A stretch of 64,000 bases of DNA from Histidinibacterium aquaticum. Lineage in GTDB: Bacteria; Pseudomonadota; Alphaproteobacteria; Rhodobacterales; Rhodobacteraceae. The stretch's first letter is position 1; each line of letters starts with the position of its first letter. Made by a program: the position numbers and the translations under genes. Below are positions 42,819-51,901 of the stretch, piece by piece. The stretch spans positions 186,001 to 250,000 of the forward strand of contig NZ_VYQE01000001.1 of the NCBI RefSeq assembly GCF_008710275.1. Reading direction: 5' to 3'. Under the pieces are notes generated by a model. It saw nothing but the letters and a program-made list of their open reading frames with translations, was not told the DNA's origin and made no database searches.

Positions 42819-44136
42819 AGCGCAGCGCCTCCACCGGGTTCATCCGGGCCGCGCGGCGGGCCGGGAAGATCGTGACCACCCAGGACAGGAAGAGCGAGAG
42901 CGACACGGCCGAGAGCACGTCTCCCGCCTCCAGCTTGGCAGGCAGCGCGTAGATGCCCCGGATCGACGGGTCCCAGACGCCGCCGCCCGACACCCAGTTC
43001 ACGAGGCTGAAGATCGGATCGATGTAGATCGCGAAGAGGCAACCCATCGCCACGCCGAGCGCGGTCCCGATGGTGCCGATCGAGGCCCCGCAAAGGAAGA
43101 AGACCCGCAGGATCGAGCCCTGGCTGAGGCCCATGGTCCTCAGGATGCCGATGTCGCTGCTCTTGTTCTTCACCAGCATGATGAGGCCCGAGATGATGTT
43201 CATCGAAGCGATGAGGACGAGGATCGAAAGGATCACGAACATGACGTTGTCCTCGACCGTCAGCGCCCGGAGGTACGCGCCCTCGTTGTCCTTCCAGGAA
43301 TAGAGCAGCGACCCGGGCGGCAGGGCCGAATAGACCGGGTCGATCCATCGCTCCACCTCGTCGGGGTTCTCGACGAAGACCTGGATCTCGTCGACCGTCC
43401 CCTCGCTGTTGAAGAAAGCCTGGGCGCGCTCCAGCGGCATGTAGATGCGTGTGCTGTCGGTGATGTAGCGGCCGGTCTGGAAGACGTAGACGACCTCGAA
43501 GAAGGCGCGTCGCGGGGTCCGGCCCACGGCGGTCTGGACCCCGCCCGCGGTCGTCAGCGAGACCCGGTCGCCCGGGACCAGGCCAAGCGCGGTCGCCACG
43601 CCGGAGCCGACCGCGACGCCATCCTCGACCTCGCCGAAGTCCGAGAGGCTGCCTTGCGAGGCCTGGGGGTCCTGGATTAGCGGGATATCCGCGAACTCCT
43701 GCGGCGCGATCCCGTAGACCTGGACGAAGGTCCCCTCCTCGCCCCGGCTGGCGAGCCCCTCGCCGTAGACCACCGGGTTCGCCCGCTCCACGCCCTCCAG
43801 CGCGGCGAGCTGCGCGGCGGTCTCCTCGTAGTCGTCGATGGTGTCGACCATGCGCGGCACCTCGACCGTCTGGTCGCCCTGGGTGACCGTCACCACCTCC
43901 TGCCGTTGCTGGCGGACGGTGAGATGGGCATTGGCGCCCACGATGGTGTCGACGAAATCCGCCCGGAAGCCCGAGCGCACGGCGAGCGTGGCCACCAGCG
44001 CGAAGACGGCGAGCGTCACGCCGACAAGACTGATCCAGGTCATCACGCTGACGCCGCCCTCGGCGCGGCGGGCGCGCAGGTAGCGCCAGGCGATCATCCA
44101 CTCGAAACGCGAAAACGGTCGGGGTGTGCGGCTCAT
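42811..44136 (-). CDS. lolC: Lipoprotein-releasing system permease LolC/LolE
   Basis: 441 residues: one N-terminal helix (after [15 protein letters not shown]), a large periplasmic domain (about 50-270), and three C-terminal helices (including [27 protein letters not shown], cut here for length). It ends with [16 protein letters not shown], the LolC/E coupling motif. Alphaproteobacteria often have one LolC/E-type subunit, which may form a homodimer. It is coupled with lolD. Start ATG at 44134-44136 with GGAAAGG upstream. Confidence 0.94.
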
Positions 44137-44291
44137 GGGACGCCTTTCCAAAGTCGGCCCTCCTTCTCCCGTCCCTCCGGTCCGGTCAAGATCGGGTCAA
44201 AACGGATTGTACCGTCGGCGAGGGCCGGTAAGGTAACGGTCGCGAGGGCCGGCCGGGAGGGTCGGGCCATGTAAATCAGCCGGAGAGACCC

Positions 44292-45944
44292 GTGACTGAA
44301 TTCTACAACAGGGACAAGATCCATCCCGCTGCCCACATGCACGCCGAAGAAGTGGCAAAGGGCCAGCTCAGCCGGCGCGAGTTCCTCACGCGCGCCACGG
44401 CGCTCGGGGTGACCGCGACCACCGCCTACGGGCTGATCGGCCTGCAGAGCCCGGCCCGGGCGGCGCAGCACATCCAGCCCGGCGGCACCATCCGCATCCA
44501 GCAGGACGTCCGCGCCCTCCTGGACCCGCCGACCTTCAACTGGCCGCAGCTCGGCAACGTCGTGCGCGGCTTCCTCGAGTACCTCGTCCAGTACAACGCC
44601 GACGGCACCTTCGAGCCGCGGCTGCTGGAGAGCTGGGAGGTCAACGAGGACGCCACGCAATACATTCTCAACATCCGTCCCGGGGCGACCTGGAACGACG
44701 GGCGGGGCGAGCTGACCGCGCAGGACGTGGCCTACAACTTCACCCGATGGTGCGACGGCAACTGGGAAGGCAACTCGATGGCCTCCCGCATGTCGGCGCT
44801 GCAGAACGAGGACGGCTCCGGCCCCGCCGACGGCGCGATCGAGGTGGTCGACGACATGACGGTCCGGCTGAACCTCACCCGGCCCGACATCACCATCATC
44901 CCCGCCGTGACCGAGTACCCGGCCGCCATCGTCCCCGACGGCTGGTCCGGCGACCCGGCCTCGGACCCGGTGGGCACCGGCCCCTACCGCCTGGTGGAAT
45001 ACGAGGTCGGCGTCCGCGCCGTGCTCGAGAAGGACCCCGATCACCCGTGGTGGGGCGAAGGCGCCTACCTCGACCGGATCGAGTTCATCGACTACGGCAC
45101 CGACGGCGCCGCCCACGTGGCCGCGGCCGAGGCCGAAGAGATCGACATGACCTACGAGACCGTGGGCGAATACGTCGAGATCTTCCAGGCCATCGGCTGG
45201 AACGAGAGCGAGTCGGTCTCGGCCAACACCATCGTCCTGCGCACCAACCGCGAGGCCGAGGTGAACGGGATGCGTCCCTACGAGGACGCCCGCGTGCGCC
45301 GCGCGCTCGCGCTGGCCACGAACAACCAGGTCCTGCTCGAGCTCGGCTACGCCAACCGCGGCACCCTGGCCGAGAACCACCACGTCTGCCCGATCCACCC
45401 GGAATACGCGGACATCGGCCCGGCGGAATACGATCCCGAGGCGGCCGTCGCGCTGCTGGAAGAGGCCGGCATGGCCGACTTCGAGCACGAGCTGATCTCG
45501 ATCGACGACGACTGGCGCCGGAACACCTCCGACGCGATGGCGGCGCAGCTGCGTGACGCCGGCATCCCGGTCTCCCGGACGATCTACCCCGGCTCCACCT
45601 TCTGGAACGACTGGGCGAACTTCCCGTTCTCGTCCACCGACTGGGGCCACCGGCCGCTCGGCGTGCAGATCATGGCGCTCGCCTACCGAACGGGCGTGGC
45701 CTGGAACGAGACCGGGCTCGCCTCGGAGGAGTTCGACTCGATGCTCGACGAGGCCTCGGCCATCGCCGACGCCGACGAACGCCGGGCGATCATGCAGCGG
45801 ATCGAGGAGTTCCTGCGCGAGGACGGCACCATCGTGCAGCCCTACTGGCGCTCGCTCTTCCGCCACTCCCGTCCGGGCGTGATCGGTGCCGAGAGCCACC
45901 CGATCAACGAGATCCACGTCCACACGCTGGGCCTCGAGGGCTGA
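44292..45944 (+). CDS. Tat-exported peptide/nickel-type ABC substrate-binding protein (orphan)
   Basis: 550 residues. The SRREFLTRATALG motif in the N-terminus is a twin-arginine signal, and an Ala-rich cleavage zone precedes the mature SBP_bac_5 fold (VRGFLEYLVQYNADGTFEP, VGTGPYRLVEYEVG). The start is GTG at 44292 with GGAGAG upstream. No permease or ATPase gene is adjacent, so it works with an importer elsewhere or has another role. The gap upstream carries CGAGGGCCGG twice at 24-base spacing. The end is marked by three hairpins. Confidence 0.88.
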   Translation: MTEFYNRDKIHPAAHMHAEEVAKGQLSRREFLTRATALGVTATTAYGLIGLQSPARAAQHIQPGGTIRIQQDVRALLDPPTFNWPQLGNVVRGFLEYLVQYNADGTFEPRLLESWEVNEDATQYILNIRPGATWNDGRGELTAQDVAYNFTRWCDGNWEGNSMASRMSALQNEDGSGPADGAIEVVDDMTVRLNLTRPDITIIPAVTEYPAAIVPDGWSGDPASDPVGTGPYRLVEYEVGVRAVLEKDPDHPWWGEGAYLDRIEFIDYGTDGAAHVAAAEAEEIDMTYETVGEYVEIFQAIGWNESESVSANTIVLRTNREAEVNGMRPYEDARVRRALALATNNQVLLELGYANRGTLAENHHVCPIHPEYADIGPAEYDPEAAVALLEEAGMADFEHELISIDDDWRRNTSDAMAAQLRDAGIPVSRTIYPGSTFWNDWANFPFSSTDWGHRPLGVQIMALAYRTGVAWNETGLASEEFDSMLDEASAIADADERRAIMQRIEEFLREDGTIVQPYWRSLFRHSRPGVIGAESHPINEIHVHTLGLEG

Positions 45945-45953
45945 CCTCAGGCG

Positions 45954-46026
45954 GCGGGCGGCCCCGGGCCGCCCGCTCCGGCAAGGCCTTTCCACAGGCC
46001 TTGCCCAAGCCGCGTCGAAGCGGCTT
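45954..46026. terminator. Three tandem hairpins between convergent genes
   Basis: Hairpin 1 at 45954-45976 (9-bp stem GCGGGCGGC), hairpin 2 at 45981-46004 (9-bp stem GCAAGGCCT with loop TTCCAC), hairpin 3 at 46007-46026 (7-bp stem AAGCCGC). All stems are perfect. They fill the gap between the binding-protein stop and the ThuA-like stop, a strong bidirectional termination zone. Confidence 0.65.
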
Positions 46027-46031
46027 TCCCC

Positions 46032-46751
46032 TCAGAAGTGCTTGCCGGACGCCGCGAAATCGGCGTGGGACAGCCCCTCGGCCGTCGCCGCGTCGCGGCC
46101 CTTCGCCGCCCAGAGCAGGCCGCGCCGCAGCAACTCCCGCGCGGGGCCGTGGTCGATCACGTTCGCCTTGTGACCGAGCGCGTTGTAGTGCACCCGGCCG
46201 ATCCCCCAGCGGCGGCACCAGATCTGCGGGACGTCGACCGGTCCGTTTGCGGAATGGTACCAGTCCACCACCGGGAACCGCGTGGTGGCGAGGACATGGT
46301 TCGCCGGATCGACCTGCATGTAGTACTGCTCGCTCTCGACCTCGAAGTCGTCGATCCCCCGCGTGATCTCGTGCTCGCCGTCCGTGATGCGCAGCGTATA
46401 CTTGACCCCGTCGCCGCCGGGATGCGCCACCCAGTTCGCACCCGTCATGAACTGCCAGAGCACGTTCTCGCGGAAGGCGTCGCACATTCCGCCATGACAC
46501 CCGGCAAGGCCCGCGCCCCGGGCAACCGCCTCGCTCACCGCCTCGGCCTGGTGGGTCTCGATCTTCGACATCGTCCAGACCGGCACGATCAGGTCGAAGC
46601 CCGCCACGCGCTCGGCGTCGTCGAAGCAGGCGAGCGTGTCGTGCATCTCGGTCTCGAGGCCCTCGGCCTCCAGCATCGTCGCGAAGAGCGAGGCGACCTT
46701 GTCGGGCTCGTGGCCCTCCCATCCGCCCCATGTGATCAGTGCCTTGGCCAT
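46032..46751 (-). CDS. ThuA-like (trehalose utilisation) protein
   Basis: 239 residues with a flavodoxin/GATase-like fold pattern: ALITWGGWEGHEPDKVA at the start, AGCHGGMCDAFREN in place of the catalytic elbow, and GRVHYNALGHKANV near the end, diagnostic of the ThuA domain. In rhizobia ThuA supports trehalose/maltitol/sucrose use by an uncertain mechanism; here no sugar genes are nearby. Start ATG at 46749-46751. Confidence 0.87.
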   Translation of the reverse strand: MAKALITWGGWEGHEPDKVASLFATMLEAEGLETEMHDTLACFDDAERVAGFDLIVPVWTMSKIETHQAEAVSEAVARGAGLAGCHGGMCDAFRENVLWQFMTGANWVAHPGGDGVKYTLRITDGEHEITRGIDDFEVESEQYYMQVDPANHVLATTRFPVVDWYHSANGPVDVPQIWCRRWGIGRVHYNALGHKANVIDHGPARELLRRGLLWAAKGRDAATAEGLSHADFAASGKHF

Positions 46752-46811
46752 GTCCGGTCCTCCCATTGGTCGGCCGGACCCTATGGGCCGCCCGCCGCGG
46801 AGACCAGTCCC

Positions 46812-47279
46812 TCAGCAGCCCGAAAGCGTCGCCGCGATTCCGCCGATCCGCTCTTCGAGCGCCGCGCGATCAGGAAGGTCCGTCGGATAACCGATCCGCA
46901 GGTGCGCGAAGATCGGGTCGCCGCCACAGCTCTCGGCCGCCTCGACACGGAGGTAGACGACCCGGTCCTCGCCTTCCCCGGAGAGGACGAACCAGTCCTC
47001 GCCCGAGGCCTCGTAGGTGATCTCGACTCCTTCGCCGCCCAGGGCGTCCTTCCGGTCGGCGAGGTAGGCGTCGAGCGGCTGGGACAGGCGATGGCGGCCG
47101 AAGACCGCGATCCGGGCCCCGGCCTCTCCGAGGTAGCTCCGGCCGTCGGCGTTCGCCGGGGGTGGCTCGGCCTCGAATCCCTCCGGCACCTCCACGCGCA
47201 CGCCGAAGCGGCCGGGCTCGACCGGTTCCGGCTCAGCCATCGCCAGTCCGGGAAGGAGACAGAGCGCGAGGAACCTCAT
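46812..47279 (-). CDS. Exported hypothetical protein (155 aa)
   Basis: A short signal peptide (MRFLALCLLPGLAMAEPE) followed by a small beta-rich domain (FGVRVEVPEGFEAEPPPAN ... YPTDLPDRAALEERI). It has a Cys in AAESCGGD and one at the C-terminus, possibly a disulfide. Its start overlaps the stop of the upstream DUF2937 gene (ATGA). Function unknown. Confidence 0.75.
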   Translation of the reverse strand: MRFLALCLLPGLAMAEPEPVEPGRFGVRVEVPEGFEAEPPPANADGRSYLGEAGARIAVFGRHRLSQPLDAYLADRKDALGGEGVEITYEASGEDWFVLSGEGEDRVVYLRVEAAESCGGDPIFAHLRIGYPTDLPDRAALEERIGGIAATLSGC

Positions 47280-47929
47280 TCGCCCGGCTCCAGCCTCCGC
47301 CGCAGGGGCGGCTCGGACCGGCCGGGGCGGCGCAGGGGCGGCTCCTGCGGCAGCCCCCTTTCGGCCCGCAACTGGCGGGAGCGGGGCGGCGCGGTTTCCT
47401 GCTGGGGCTCGTCGTCGTATTCGTCGTAGGGATCGCGACGGCGCGCGCCCCCGCGGAACGGCAGTGCCAGAAGCGACAGCATGCCCGCCACCGCGAGCCA
47501 GCCGGCGAGATAGCCCGCCCCGGCGGCCACGGCGCCCGGTAGGGTCAGCGGCAAGGCGGGCTCGAAGGCCTCCCAGGTGCCGCGGAAGGTCTCCGAGTCG
47601 CCCATCCGGTGCGGCAGCATCAGCCGCTCCATCGGCGTGGCCGTGTCGAGCGCGACCCTCGCCTCGCTCAGGCTCTCGTACCGGCGGATGGTCCGGGTCA
47701 TGTCCGCCCGGCGGTCGTCGAGGAACGGCGTCCCCGTCATCTGTGCGAGCGCCGCATCGCGGGTCAGCCCCGACCTCTCCGCCGTGGCATCGAAATCCTC
47801 GACCACGACCGTCAGAGCGTCGATCTGCCCGCCGAGCCGCTGGACGTATTGCTGGGTGAACTCGGGATATTGCGACAGCGCCGCTCCCCCGGCGAGACCG
47901 CCGGCCAGCGCGAGCATACGGATGATCAT
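47276..47929 (-). CDS. DUF2937 family membrane protein
   Basis: 217 residues: an N-terminal hydrophobic segment, a conserved SQYPEFTQQYVQRLGGQIDAL motif (the DUF2937 hallmark), a second helix pair around 135-165, and an Arg/Pro-rich tail (PLRRPGRSEPPLRR). Membrane-bound, function unknown. The ATG at 47927-47929 fits the short N-terminal helix. Coupled to the exported hypothetical gene by a 4-base overlap. Confidence 0.85.
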   Translation of the reverse strand: MIIRMLALAGGLAGGAALSQYPEFTQQYVQRLGGQIDALTVVVEDFDATAERSGLTRDAALAQMTGTPFLDDRRADMTRTIRRYESLSEARVALDTATPMERLMLPHRMGDSETFRGTWEAFEPALPLTLPGAVAAGAGYLAGWLAVAGMLSLLALPFRGGARRRDPYDEYDDEPQQETAPPRSRQLRAERGLPQEPPLRRPGRSEPPLRRRLEPGE

Positions 47930-48124
47930 GTCTGCCTCACTCCGGGACCTGCTCCGACCCGTGATTTTGCAGGAAAGACTAGCAGCCCCGAGAGAATCGG
48001 CAAAGCCCGGCAGCCATTCGCCCTGAACCTGTTGCCCGGGCGACCAGAGACCCCGCTGGCAACCGCAGGTGGCAAACCCCTCTGGAATGAACACTCTCGC
48101 GCCCCATTCGGAACAGAGTCCGAG

Positions 48125-48631
48125 ATGAAGAAGAGGTTAACGAAGCACGACCAGAACAAGACGGAAGACATCATGGAAGACCTCGGAACCCTCTGCCGCG
48201 ACTCCGAGCGCACCGACGACATCGACACCATTCTCAGAAAGGTGAGGGAAAAATACCGGATGGAGGTGGCCTACCTCTCCGAGTTCGTCGGGAACTCGGC
48301 CGTCTTTCGGCACGTCAGCGCCCCCGGCCTCGAGGGTCTCGCCAAGGCCGGCATGTCGATGGACCTGCGGGAGGTCTACTGCCTGCACATCCTGAAGGGC
48401 GACCTGCCGAACCTGATGACGGATACCGGCAATTTCGAGCTGGCGCGCGAGATCCCGATCACCACCGCCATCCCGATCGGATCCCACATGAGCGTCCCCG
48501 TCGAACGCGCCGACGGCAGCAACTACGGCATGCTCTGCTGTCTGGCCCGGCACACGAGCCCCGAACTCGGCGCGCCGGACCTTGAGGAGTTCCGCGGCTA
48601 CGCCGAGCGCGTCCGGGCCCTCATTCACTGA
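48125..48631 (+). CDS. Stand-alone GAF-domain protein
   Basis: 168 residues, with one GAF domain (about 30-165) resembling those fused to EAL/GGDEF in diguanylate signalling (EVYCLHILKGDLPNLMTDT, ITTAIPIGSHMSVPVERADGSNYGMLCCLA). It has no output domain, so it may act as a sensor subunit. Basic N-terminus. ATG at 48125 follows AGTCCGAG. It converges with proS across a hairpin. Confidence 0.82.
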   Translation: MKKRLTKHDQNKTEDIMEDLGTLCRDSERTDDIDTILRKVREKYRMEVAYLSEFVGNSAVFRHVSAPGLEGLAKAGMSMDLREVYCLHILKGDLPNLMTDTGNFELAREIPITTAIPIGSHMSVPVERADGSNYGMLCCLARHTSPELGAPDLEEFRGYAERVRALIH

Positions 48632-48639
48632 GCCCCGCC

Positions 48640-48661
48640 GCGCGGCCGCGAACGGCCGCGC
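48640..48661. terminator. Hairpin between GAF and proS genes
   Basis: Perfect 9-bp stem GCGCGGCCG / CGGCCGCGC closing a CGAA tetraloop, eight bases past the GAF stop and 11 bases beyond the converging proS stop. Likely bidirectional terminator. Confidence 0.6.
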
Positions 48662-48672
48662 TGTCCCGGTAC

Positions 48673-50016
48673 TCAGAGGTGTGGCGCGTAGATCTCCGCC
48701 ACCCGCTCGACGGCGGCCTCGGGCGTCAGCTCCTCGCTTTCGCCCGTGCGGCGCGAGGTCAGCTCGACCACTCCATTCTTGAGGCCGCGCGGGCCGACCG
48801 TGATGCGCCAGGGCAGACCGATCAGGTCCATGGTGGCGAACTTCGCGCCCGCCCGCTCGTCGCGGTCGTCGTAAAGAGGCTCCAGCCCCTTCGCCATCAG
48901 TGCCGCTTCGAGCTTCTCGCAGGCGCCGTCGGCCTCGGCGTCGCCCTGCTTGAGGTTGACGATGCCGCAGTGGAATGGCGTCACGCCCTCGGGCCAGATG
49001 ATGCCGTTGTCGTCATGGCTCGCCTCGATGATCGCGCCCAGAAGGCGCGACACGCCGATCCCGTGCGAGCCCATGTGCACCGGCACGGGCTTGCCGTCGG
49101 GGCCCTGCACCGTCGCGCCCATCGGCTCGGAATACTTGGTGCCGAAGTAGAAGATCTGCCCCACCTCGATGCCGCGCGCCCGGCGGCGGCGCTCCTCGGG
49201 GACCCGCTCCTCGAAGACGGCTTCCTCGTGGGTGTCATCGGTGCGGGCATAGCGCGAGGTGAACTCCTCCAGCACCGACTGGCACTGCTCGACGCTGTCG
49301 TAGTCGATCTCGCGATCGCCGAACTTCAGCTCGGTGATTTCGCTGTCGTAGAAGACCTCGGACTCGCCGGTCTCGGCCAGCACGAGGAACTCGTGCGTGT
49401 CGTCGCCGCCGATGGGGCCGCTCTCGGCGCGCATCGGGATCGCCTGCAGGCCCATACGCTCGTAGGTCCGCAGGTAGCTGACCAGGTGGCGGTTGTAGGC
49501 GTGCAGCGCGTCCTCGCGCGTCAGGTCGAAGTTGTAGCCGTCCTTCATCAGGAACTCGCGGCCCCGCATCACGCCGAAACGGGGGCGGATCTCGTCCCGG
49601 AACTTCCACTGGATGTGGTAGAGCGTCAGCGGCAGCTGCTTGTAGGAGCCGACGTAGGAGCGGAAGATGTCGGTGATCAGCTCCTCGTTGGTGGGACCGT
49701 AGAGCAGGTCGCGCTCGTGCCGGTCCTTGATCCGCAGCATCTCGGGGCCGTAGGCGTCGTACCGGCCGCTCTCCTGCCAGAGCTCGGCCGACTGCAGCGT
49801 CGGCATCAGCATCGGAACGTGGCCCGCGCGCTGCTGCTCCTCGTGGACGATCTGCTCGATCCGGCGCAGGACCCGGTAGCCCAGCGGCAGCCAGGAGTAG
49901 ATCCCCGCCGAGGCCTGCTTGATCATGCCGGCCCGCAGCATCAGCCGGTGGCTGACGATCTGCGCCTCGGCGGGCGTCTCCTTGAGAACGGGCAGGAAGT
50001 AGCGGCTGAGGCGCAT
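48673..50016 (-). CDS. proS: Prolyl-tRNA synthetase (type 2, short)
   Basis: 447 residues. The class II core has motif 2 ([23 protein letters not shown], given in part) and motif 3 ([14 protein letters not shown]). It lacks the editing INS domain of E. coli ProRS (572 residues), matching the short alphaproteobacterial type, which relies on trans-editing or tolerates mischarging. It charges tRNA-Pro. Start ATG at 50014-50016. Confidence 0.96.
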   Translation of the reverse strand: MRLSRYFLPVLKETPAEAQIVSHRLMLRAGMIKQASAGIYSWLPLGYRVLRRIEQIVHEEQQRAGHVPMLMPTLQSAELWQESGRYDAYGPEMLRIKDRHERDLLYGPTNEELITDIFRSYVGSYKQLPLTLYHIQWKFRDEIRPRFGVMRGREFLMKDGYNFDLTREDALHAYNRHLVSYLRTYERMGLQAIPMRAESGPIGGDDTHEFLVLAETGESEVFYDSEITELKFGDREIDYDSVEQCQSVLEEFTSRYARTDDTHEEAVFEERVPEERRRRARGIEVGQIFYFGTKYSEPMGATVQGPDGKPVPVHMGSHGIGVSRLLGAIIEASHDDNGIIWPEGVTPFHCGIVNLKQGDAEADGACEKLEAALMAKGLEPLYDDRDERAGAKFATMDLIGLPWRITVGPRGLKNGVVELTSRRTGESEELTPEAAVERVAEIYAPHL

Positions 50017-50150
50017 GGGAGGGGTCCGTCATTTTGCGTGTCCCGCGGGGGTGTAGAGCCCCGCCGCCTGCCGTTCAAGCGTCCGCGCGCCCCTTGCGCT
50101 CGGACCCGCAAGTCTCGAAAAGGTTGGAAGGCGACAGGAGAACGAGACCG

Positions 50151-51230
50151 ATGGCCCTGCCCGTTCGAGAACAGGCGAAGTACTGGGGGATCGCGCTCGC
50201 GGTCTTCGTGCTCATCCTGTGGTTCCTCGGGGACGTCCTGACGCCCTTCGTGCTGGCCGGCGCCATCGCCTACCTGCTCGACCCCATCGCCGACTGGTTC
50301 GAGGCGCGCGGCCTGAACCGGGGCCTCTCGGTGGCGATCATCAGCGTCATCGCCGTCCTGCTCTTCGCCCTGCTCCTGTTGCTCGTGATCCCGACCCTGA
50401 TCGGCCAGGCCGAGGGGCTCTTCGCCTTCTTCGCCGACCTCGTGGACCGCGCGCCCCTGCTGGCGGACCAGGCGGGCACCTGGATCGACGCCCGCTTCGG
50501 CATCACCATCGACGAGCAGGCGGTCCGCGAGCAGCTGATCGCGGTCGGCGAATTCGTCCGCGACCGCTCCGGCCAGCTCGCGACGGGCGTCCTGAGCTCC
50601 GCAGCCAGCCTCGTGAACGTCGTTGTCCTCTTCGTGCTCGTGCCAGTCATCACCGTCTACCTGCTGGTAGACTGGGACCGGATGGTCGCCCGCATCGACG
50701 ACCTGCTCCCGCGCGAGCACGCCCCCACGATCCGCCGGATCTTCGCCGAAATCGACCAGACCCTCGCCTCCTTTATCCGGGGCCAGGGCACGGTCTGCCT
50801 GATCCTCGGCACCTTCTACGCCATCGCGCTCGGGATCATGCAGCTCAACTTCGGCATCGTCATCGGCGCCTTCGCAGGGTTCGTGTCCTTCATCCCTTAC
50901 GTCGGCGCGATCCTGGGCGGGCTGCTCGCCATCGGCGTGGCCCTTGTGCAGTTCTGGGGCGACTGGTGGTGGATCGTCGGCGTGGCGCTCGTCTTCCAGG
51001 TCGGCCAGGTCGTCGAGGGCAACATCCTCACCCCCAATCTCGTCGGCTCCTCGGTGGGCCTTCACCCGGTCTGGCTGATCCTGGCGCTGGCGGTCTTCGG
51101 CGCGCTCTTCGGCTTCATCGGCCTGCTGATCGCCGTTCCGGTCGCCGCGGTGATCGGCGTCGTCGCCCGCTTCGGCGTCACCCAGTACCGGCACAGCGAA
51201 CTCTACCGCGGGCCGGACGGGGCGCCCTGA
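50151..51230 (+). CDS. AI-2E family transporter (PerM/TqsA-like)
   Basis: 359 residues with about eight helices. The signature FIPYVGAILGGLLAIGVAL and the GQVVEGNILTPNLVG motif are those of the AI-2E/PerM family, which includes autoinducer-2 exporters and Na+/H+ antiporters. Its function here is not deducible. The stop overlaps the hdaA start (TGATG), so the two are coupled. Start ATG at 50151 with an AGGAG site. Confidence 0.9.
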   Translation: MALPVREQAKYWGIALAVFVLILWFLGDVLTPFVLAGAIAYLLDPIADWFEARGLNRGLSVAIISVIAVLLFALLLLLVIPTLIGQAEGLFAFFADLVDRAPLLADQAGTWIDARFGITIDEQAVREQLIAVGEFVRDRSGQLATGVLSSAASLVNVVVLFVLVPVITVYLLVDWDRMVARIDDLLPREHAPTIRRIFAEIDQTLASFIRGQGTVCLILGTFYAIALGIMQLNFGIVIGAFAGFVSFIPYVGAILGGLLAIGVALVQFWGDWWWIVGVALVFQVGQVVEGNILTPNLVGSSVGLHPVWLILALAVFGALFGFIGLLIAVPVAAVIGVVARFGVTQYRHSELYRGPDGAP

Positions 51231-51901
51231 TGGGACGGCAGCTCGCCCTCGACCTCCCGCGCCGCATCGCGCTCGGGGCCGACGCCTATTTCGTCGGCGA
51301 GGCCAACGCGGACGCCTACGTCCAGGCCACCGCCCCTGAGACTTGGCCCGAGGGCAAGCTCGCCCTGGTCGGCCCGCCCGGATCCGGAAAGACCCACCTC
51401 GCCCGGCTCTTCGCCGACCGCACGGGCGCCCTGGTGCTGGAGGCCCCCGCCCTGACGCCCGCCACGGAACCGCCCCGCGCGCCGGCCATCGTGGTCGAGA
51501 ACGCAGACCGGCTGCCGCGCGAGGCCGAAGAGACGCTCTTTCACATCCACAACGCCGCCCGCGCCGCGCGCACGCCGCTCCTTCTGACAGCGGCGACGCC
51601 GCCCTCGCGCTGGCCCACTCTCCTGCCCGATCTGCGCTCTCGGATGGAGGCTGCCCCGGTGGCCCGGATCGGCGACCCCGACGACCGTCTGCTGACCGCC
51701 GTCCTGGTCAAGCTCTTCGACGACCGGGGCCTCTCGCCGCCACCCGAGGCCGTCCGATACCTCGTCACCCGCATGCAGCGCTCCTTCGACGAAGCGGCCC
51801 GCATCGCCGACCTGCTCGACCGCGCCGCCCTCGCGGAACAGGCCAGGCTGACCATTCCGTTCATCCGCCGGGTCCTGCCGCCCGAGGACGAGACCGCATG
51901 A
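51230..51901 (+). CDS. hdaA: DnaA-regulatory inactivator HdaA
   Basis: 223 residues, starting QLALDLPRR (a clamp-binding QL-x-L-D/P motif). Walker A is GPPGSGKTH. The Walker B region reads AIVVENADRL, with Glu-Asn in place of Asp-Asp/Glu. It lacks the DnaA DNA-binding domain, which is characteristic of Hda. It stimulates hydrolysis of DnaA-ATP after replication starts, with the sliding clamp. Adjacent to ppk as in many alphaproteobacteria. The Walker B change might affect hydrolysis. Confidence 0.85.
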   Translation: MGRQLALDLPRRIALGADAYFVGEANADAYVQATAPETWPEGKLALVGPPGSGKTHLARLFADRTGALVLEAPALTPATEPPRAPAIVVENADRLPREAEETLFHIHNAARAARTPLLLTAATPPSRWPTLLPDLRSRMEAAPVARIGDPDDRLLTAVLVKLFDDRGLSPPPEAVRYLVTRMQRSFDEAARIADLLDRAALAEQARLTIPFIRRVLPPEDETA

